Shown here in pieces: positions 13,190 through 16,795 of a stretch of 16,795 nucleotides of DNA. The DNA is from Candidatus Benthicola azotiphorus. GTDB lineage: Bacteria; Gemmatimonadota; Gemmatimonadetes; Palauibacterales; Palauibacteraceae. Location of the stretch: contig CANPVW010000263.1 of NCBI GenBank assembly GCA_947581745.1, forward strand, positions 1-16,795. The letters run 5' to 3'. Position 1 is the first letter of the stretch; each line of letters begins with the position of its first letter. The notes under the pieces were generated by a model that did not search any database, had not been told where the DNA came from, and saw only the letters and a program-made list of their open reading frames with translations. The position numbers and the translations under genes were made by a program.

Positions 13190-14920
13190 ATGTCCAGGTG
13201 GAGCATCGTAGCCGCCGTGCTGGCAGCGGGCTGCGCGAGCAGTCAGGCCTCCTTCGCTCCGGAAGGGCCGGGAGAGCCGGTGCAGCCGGAGATAGCGATG
13301 GAGCGCGTGCTCGATGCCACGGGTCTCGAGCGCGCGCGTGAGGCCTTCGAGCAAGGTGAACGCGGGACGGCGTACGTTCTCGCCGACTCATTGTGGACCG
13401 ATTGGGTCGGCCGCCGGGACCTCGATCGCGAGAGCGCCGAGGATCTGTCGGACCTTCTGGAGTCCGTGGGGGCGGAGGACCGGGCGGCAGATCTCTGGGT
13501 GCAGGCTCCGTTCCCGTTGAATGGAGGCGACCGCAAGCGGTTGCGGGCCCTGGTCGCCCGCCTGTCGATCCGCGAGATGGAGCTGCTTCAAGCCGACTCC
13601 GCGGGCAATGCATCGGGCCGGTCGGTCGTGCAGGCCGAACTCGCGCACGCCCTGGCGGTCGCGGGCCATCCGGATCGCGCGCAGCTGATGGCCGCGGCGG
13701 TTCTCGACGCAGATCCGGACGGCACGGAACGCAGACGGGCCGAGGAGGTCGCCGAAGGTTCGGTCACGCCGGCGCGCGCGCCGGTGAGAGTGGGTGTGGT
13801 GCTGCCGGCCTCCGGTCGCTTCAGCGGGGTGGGAGAGCAGATCCTGGAGGGCGCCCTGCTGGCAGTCGAGCGATACAAGTCCGATCCGACGCGATCGCCC
13901 GTCGAGCTGGTGGTCATGGACGACAGTTCGCAGGTCCAGCTGGGCATCGATCTCGTCGAGCAGCTGGAGGGACAGGACGTGGTTGCGGTCGTCGGTCCGG
14001 TGCGTACCGAGGCCCTCGTGTCCGCGGCGATTAGACGTGACTCGGACGACATGTTCTTGATCAGCCCGACCGCGGCGAGCGGGCAGGGGATCGAGCCTGA
14101 TGCCTACAGTCTCTGGGACCGTGATCGTCGTGAGACGGACGTGGCCGTAGCTCTGGTCTCGTGGATGGCTGACGTGATGGGCATGGGAACGTTCGGTGTC
14201 CTGTATCCCGGCGGCTGGTCGTCTGCGGCGCTGGCGGCGCTGGAGTCGAAGGTCGAGGAAGGTGGCGGGCGTGTGCTCGCCGCGGAATCCTACGTCACGG
14301 ATTCGACCACGTTCGGGGCGCCGATCACGGCCCTCGCGGAGGCGGAACCGGACGCGGTCGTGGTGTTCGCCGATGGCCCGAGAACCGTCCTTCAGCTCGC
14401 GCCACAGCTCGTCTATTACGGACTCAGACGCTGGCTCACGGGTGGGGACGTGAACTGGTCGGATCCGTCGGTCGTCCGACAACTCGACCCGAGCTACGCC
14501 GATCACCGGGTCGTGGCCACGTACCTTGATCGCGCAAGCGCCGGTACTCCGTGGCAAGCATTTAAAGCGGAATATGAAGCAAAATATCGCAAAGGATTAC
14601 CCGATAATATGTTTACAGCACTCGGATTCGATGCGATGAACTTGGTCCTGCTCGGCATTCCGGAAGCGGAGCCGACCCGTCGCAGCTCGATCGGACGCGC
14701 AGTCCGCCGGGGTGTCCACCCGGGAGCGACGGGAGATCTGGTCGTGGATCCGTCGACGGACGAGCTGCACCGGGAGGTCTTCGTTCGTGTAATTCAGGAC
14801 GGGACGTTGGAAGTTCCGGATCCCATGGAAATGGGAGAGTGGGTGGAACAACAGAGGCAGCTCGAGGAGTTCCTCCGTGCGCTGGAGGAGGAGAAGGAGC
14901 AACAGGAGGATGGCCGATGA
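13190..14920 (+). CDS. Lipoprotein with helical N-terminal region and periplasmic-binding-protein fold (LpoA/LppC- or Peripla_BP_6-like)
   Basis: A 576-residue predicted lipoprotein. The signal peptide MSRWSIVAAVLAAGC ends in a classical lipobox (LAAGC, Cys15). Residues about 36-190 are helical and TPR-like. Residues 199-536 form a type I periplasmic-binding fold: VRVGVVLPASGRFSGVGEQILEG, VVAVVGPVRTEALVSAA, ISPTAASGQG, FGVLYPG, PDAVVVFADG and FTALGFDAMNL. The tail (550-576) is a charged helix rich in Glu and Gln. An N-terminal helical part plus this fold is the plan of LpoA/LppC penicillin-binding-protein activators, but a branched-chain amino acid ABC-type solute binder is the alternative. 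No permease or ATPase is adjacent. Start is ATG at 13190 with GGGAGGTGG; the frame extending into rpsA is rejected. Its stop overlaps the carboxylase start as ATGA. Confidence 0.85.
   Translation: MSRWSIVAAVLAAGCASSQASFAPEGPGEPVQPEIAMERVLDATGLERAREAFEQGERGTAYVLADSLWTDWVGRRDLDRESAEDLSDLLESVGAEDRAADLWVQAPFPLNGGDRKRLRALVARLSIREMELLQADSAGNASGRSVVQAELAHALAVAGHPDRAQLMAAAVLDADPDGTERRRAEEVAEGSVTPARAPVRVGVVLPASGRFSGVGEQILEGALLAVERYKSDPTRSPVELVVMDDSSQVQLGIDLVEQLEGQDVVAVVGPVRTEALVSAAIRRDSDDMFLISPTAASGQGIEPDAYSLWDRDRRETDVAVALVSWMADVMGMGTFGVLYPGGWSSAALAALESKVEEGGGRVLAAESYVTDSTTFGAPITALAEAEPDAVVVFADGPRTVLQLAPQLVYYGLRRWLTGGDVNWSDPSVVRQLDPSYADHRVVATYLDRASAGTPWQAFKAEYEAKYRKGLPDNMFTALGFDAMNLVLLGIPEAEPTRRSSIGRAVRRGVHPGATGDLVVDPSTDELHREVFVRVIQDGTLEVPDPMEMGEWVEQQRQLEEFLRALEEEKEQQEDGR
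14556..14620 (+). other. AT-rich in-frame patch inside the binding-fold lipoprotein gene
   Basis: By hand count 22 of 65 bases are G or C, against clearly GC-rich flanks. Codons here (AAA, TAT, TTT, TTA, AAT, ACA, GCA) differ sharply from those of the rest of the gene. The reading frame and the family's conserved sequence are kept. It contains GATAAT at 14603-14608. Confidence 0.75.
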
Positions 14921-16467
14921 GCGCGCGCGAGAAGCTGCGACAGCTCGAGGAGCTTCGCGAGCGGACGCTCGAGGGAGGCGGCGCCGAGCGCCTCGCCAGG
15001 CAACACGAGCGGGGCAAGCTGGGGGCCAGGGAGCGCCTCGATGTGCTGCTCGACGAGGGGAGCTTCGTTGAGCTGGACCGTTTCGTCGAGCATCGTTCGG
15101 TGGACTTCGGACTGGATACGCAGAGGATTCCAGGTGACGGCGTCGTTACGGGGTACGGGCGTATCGACGGGCGCACGGTCTACGTGTTCAGTCAGGACTT
15201 CACCGTGTTCGGCGGTTCTCTGTCGGAAGCGCACGCGGAGAAGATCTGCAAGGTGGTCGATCTCGCCACGCAGAATGGCGCACCGGTGGTGGGGCTCAAC
15301 GACTCCGGGGGCGCCCGGATTCAGGAAGGCGTAGCATCCCTCGGCGGATATGCGGAGCTGTTTCTGCGCAACACCCTTGCTTCGGGCGTGGTGCCGCAGC
15401 TCAGCGTGATCCTCGGTCCCTGCGCTGGCGGCGCGGTGTATTCGCCGGCCATCACGGACTTCGTGTTCATGGTGCAGGGGATCAGCCACATGTTCGTAAC
15501 GGGCCCCAACGTGGTGAAGACGGTCACGCACGAGGACGTCACCTTCGAAGACCTTGGCGGGGCCGAGGTCCACAGCACTCGCTCCGGCGTGGCCCATTTC
15601 TCTCACCGGACGGAAATCGAGAGTCTCCAGGCCGTACGTCGGCTGCTCGGCTTCCTCCCCTCCAACAACGCGGAGGATCCGCCGGACCGTCCGTCGAATG
15701 ATCCCCCGGACAGGGCCGACGACGAGCTGCTCGATCTGATTCCCGATCTGGCGACACAACCCTATGACATGCACGAGGTGATCCGCCGGGTCGTCGACGA
15801 CGGTGATTTCCTTGAAGTCCACTCCGGATACGCAAGGAACCTCATCGTGGGTTTCGCCCGGCTGGGAGGTCGCACGGTCGGTGTCCTGGCGAATCAACCG
15901 GCAGTGCTGGCGGGCGTCCTGGACATCGATGCCAGCCGCAAGGGCGCGCGCTTCGTGCGCTTCTGTGATGCGTTCAACATTCCGATCGTCACTTTCGAGG
16001 ATGTTCCCGGGTTTCTTCCCGGTGTGGCGCAGGAGCACGGCGGGATCATCCAGCACGGGGCGAAGCTCCTGTATGCGTATTGTGAGAGCACCGTGCCGAA
16101 GCTCACCGTGATCACGCGCAAAGCTTACGGGGGGGCCTACGACGTGATGTCGTCGAAGCACATTCGGGGCGACCTCAACTTCGCGTGGCCCACCGCTGAG
16201 CTCGCGGTCATGGGACCCAAGGGCGCCGTGGAGATCCTCTATCGGCGGGAGCTTGCGAACGCGGACGACAGGGACGCCCGCGTCGCCGAGCTCGAGAAGG
16301 ACTTCCGGCAGAAGTTCGCGCATCCTTACCTGGCGGCGAAGCGCGGCTTCCTCGACGACGTGATCGACCCGCGCGAGACCCGGGCTCGTCTCATCTCGGG
16401 ACTGCAGATTCTCCAGAACAAGCGTCAGCGAAACCCGCCGCGAAAACACGGGAACATCCCACTGTGA
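14917..16467 (+). CDS. pccB: Acyl-CoA carboxylase carboxyltransferase (beta) subunit, propionyl-CoA type likely
   Basis: Transfers CO2 from carboxybiotin to an acyl-CoA, most likely propionyl-CoA giving methylmalonyl-CoA. The 516 residues are the usual length for the family. The N-terminal crotonase-like half has SGGARIQEG (130-138) and LGPCAGGAVYSPA (166-178). The C-terminal half has EDVPGFLPGVAQEHGGIIQHGAKLL (361-385) and RKAYGGAYDVMSSKH (401-415), then AWPTAELAVMGPKGAVEIL. The Asp after GGAY (D409) is, as I recall, the position tied to propionyl-CoA preference in actinobacterial PccB; this is memory, not a test. Start is ATG at 14917 with AGGAGG seven bases upstream, overlapping the lipoprotein stop by four bases. 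A biotin carboxylase gene follows after 10 bp, completing the core of the enzyme. A sodium-pumping decarboxylase is less likely given that neighbour. Confidence 0.93.
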   Translation: MSAREKLRQLEELRERTLEGGGAERLARQHERGKLGARERLDVLLDEGSFVELDRFVEHRSVDFGLDTQRIPGDGVVTGYGRIDGRTVYVFSQDFTVFGGSLSEAHAEKICKVVDLATQNGAPVVGLNDSGGARIQEGVASLGGYAELFLRNTLASGVVPQLSVILGPCAGGAVYSPAITDFVFMVQGISHMFVTGPNVVKTVTHEDVTFEDLGGAEVHSTRSGVAHFSHRTEIESLQAVRRLLGFLPSNNAEDPPDRPSNDPPDRADDELLDLIPDLATQPYDMHEVIRRVVDDGDFLEVHSGYARNLIVGFARLGGRTVGVLANQPAVLAGVLDIDASRKGARFVRFCDAFNIPIVTFEDVPGFLPGVAQEHGGIIQHGAKLLYAYCESTVPKLTVITRKAYGGAYDVMSSKHIRGDLNFAWPTAELAVMGPKGAVEILYRRELANADDRDARVAELEKDFRQKFAHPYLAAKRGFLDDVIDPRETRARLISGLQILQNKRQRNPPRKHGNIPL

Positions 16468-16477
16468 GGTCCGGGGC

Positions 16478-16795
16478 GTGTTCGATAAGCTGTTGATCGC
16501 CAACCGCGGGGAGATCGCGGTACGGGTGATCCGGGCGTGCCACGAGATGGGCATCCGCAGCGTGGCCGTGTATTCCGACGCGGATCGACTCTCCCCTCAC
16601 GTTCTGCTTGCCGGTGAAGCGATTCCGATCGGTCCGCCGCCGGCGGCGGAGAGCTACCTCCGGGCCGACGCCATCATCGAGGCGGCCCGCCGAACGGGGG
16701 CCAAGGCTGTCCATCCCGGTTACGGATTCATGGCGGAGAGCCCGGCGTTCGCCCTCCGGGTGGAAGAGGCGGGGCTCGTGTTCGTCGGTCCTCCC
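16478..16795 (+). CDS. accC: Biotin carboxylase (acyl-CoA carboxylase alpha subunit), 5' part
   Basis: Carboxylates biotin using ATP and bicarbonate; partner of the carboxyltransferase just upstream. Only the first 106 codons are in the window, in frame to the right edge. The N-terminal biotin carboxylase domain is clear: FDKLLIANRGEIAVRVIRAC, VAVYSDADRLSPHVLLAGEA, AESYLRADAIIEAA and AVHPGYGFMAESPAFA. FMAESPAFA replaces the more common FLSENAxFA. Start is GTG at 16478, 10 bp after the pccB stop, with GAGG about eight bases upstream. Whether the full protein carries a biotin carboxyl carrier domain (PccA-type) or stops after the carboxylase domain (AccC-type) cannot be seen here. Confidence 0.93.
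   Translation, partial: MFDKLLIANRGEIAVRVIRACHEMGIRSVAVYSDADRLSPHVLLAGEAIPIGPPPAAESYLRADAIIEAARRTGAKAVHPGYGFMAESPAFALRVEEAGLVFVGPP

Noticed and set aside
11953..13206. Long minus-strand ORFs opposite rpsA, including one at 12126-13613
   Set aside because: They mirror a clear six-repeat S1 gene. Their products are low-complexity Ser/Arg/Leu- or Arg/His-rich shadows caused by high GC and acidic codons on the sense strand.
13388..14557. 389-codon minus-strand ORF opposite the binding-fold lipoprotein
   Set aside because: Its product is Arg/His/Asp-rich without domains. The sense strand has a signal peptide, a lipobox and a recognisable fold.
14794..16554. 586-codon minus-strand ORF opposite the carboxylase gene
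   Set aside because: It is antisense to an unmistakable carboxyltransferase and shows no family pattern of its own; open because of codon bias.

Overview
This is a high-GC bacterial chromosome segment with tightly packed genes, frequent GTG and TTG starts, and several 1-10 bp gene overlaps. Two feature sets fit a diderm (outer-membrane) bacterium: a Tad pilus secretin, and lipoproteins with N-terminal lipoboxes. A ribosomal protein S1 with six S1 repeats, a complete RNase Z and a Tad cluster would fit Gemmatimonadota or a related soil, marine or sediment phylum. That placement is an impression from gene content, not a measured result. I see no tRNA, rRNA, CRISPR array, insertion sequence, integrase or phage gene.

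Left part, minus strand (1-2790). This is the start of a Tad/Flp pilus operon. Read 5' to 3' on the minus strand it holds two tandem Flp prepilins, a TadV/CpaA-type prepilin peptidase, CpaB/RcpC, and a CpaC/RcpA secretin that runs off the left edge. A leader of more than 500 bp with hairpins precedes it. A terminator-like hairpin lies between the pilins and the peptidase, a usual place to set high pilin output against lower output of the machinery.

Middle-left, minus strand (3384-5198). A small lipoprotein, a 58-residue zinc-ribbon membrane protein and a flippase-like LPG_synthase_TM protein. The last two are translationally coupled by a GTGA overlap.

Middle (5390-7638). A 2-oxoacid dehydrogenase E1 alpha gene on the plus strand converges on, and overlaps by 10 bp, a minus-strand gene for a degenerate GGDEF protein. 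A perfect 19-bp palindrome lies between that gene and rnz.

Right part, plus strand (7737-16795). rnz-aroA-cmk are joined by 4-bp and 1-bp overlaps. Then comes a leader containing a terminator-like hairpin, and rpsA with long acidic tails. After another hairpin come a periplasmic-binding-fold lipoprotein, an acyl-CoA carboxylase carboxyltransferase subunit (ATGA overlap) and the first 106 codons of a biotin carboxylase. The last two should form a propionyl- or acetyl-CoA carboxylase. Most of this half is housekeeping: tRNA 3' processing, shikimate pathway, CMP phosphorylation and translation.

I do not see a convincing wholly new system. The observations most worth a second look are the degenerate GGDEF protein with a retained I-site motif, the 19-bp palindrome, the zinc-ribbon/flippase pair missed by length cut-offs, the hairpin in the rpsA leader, and a sharply AT-rich in-frame patch in the binding-protein-like gene.
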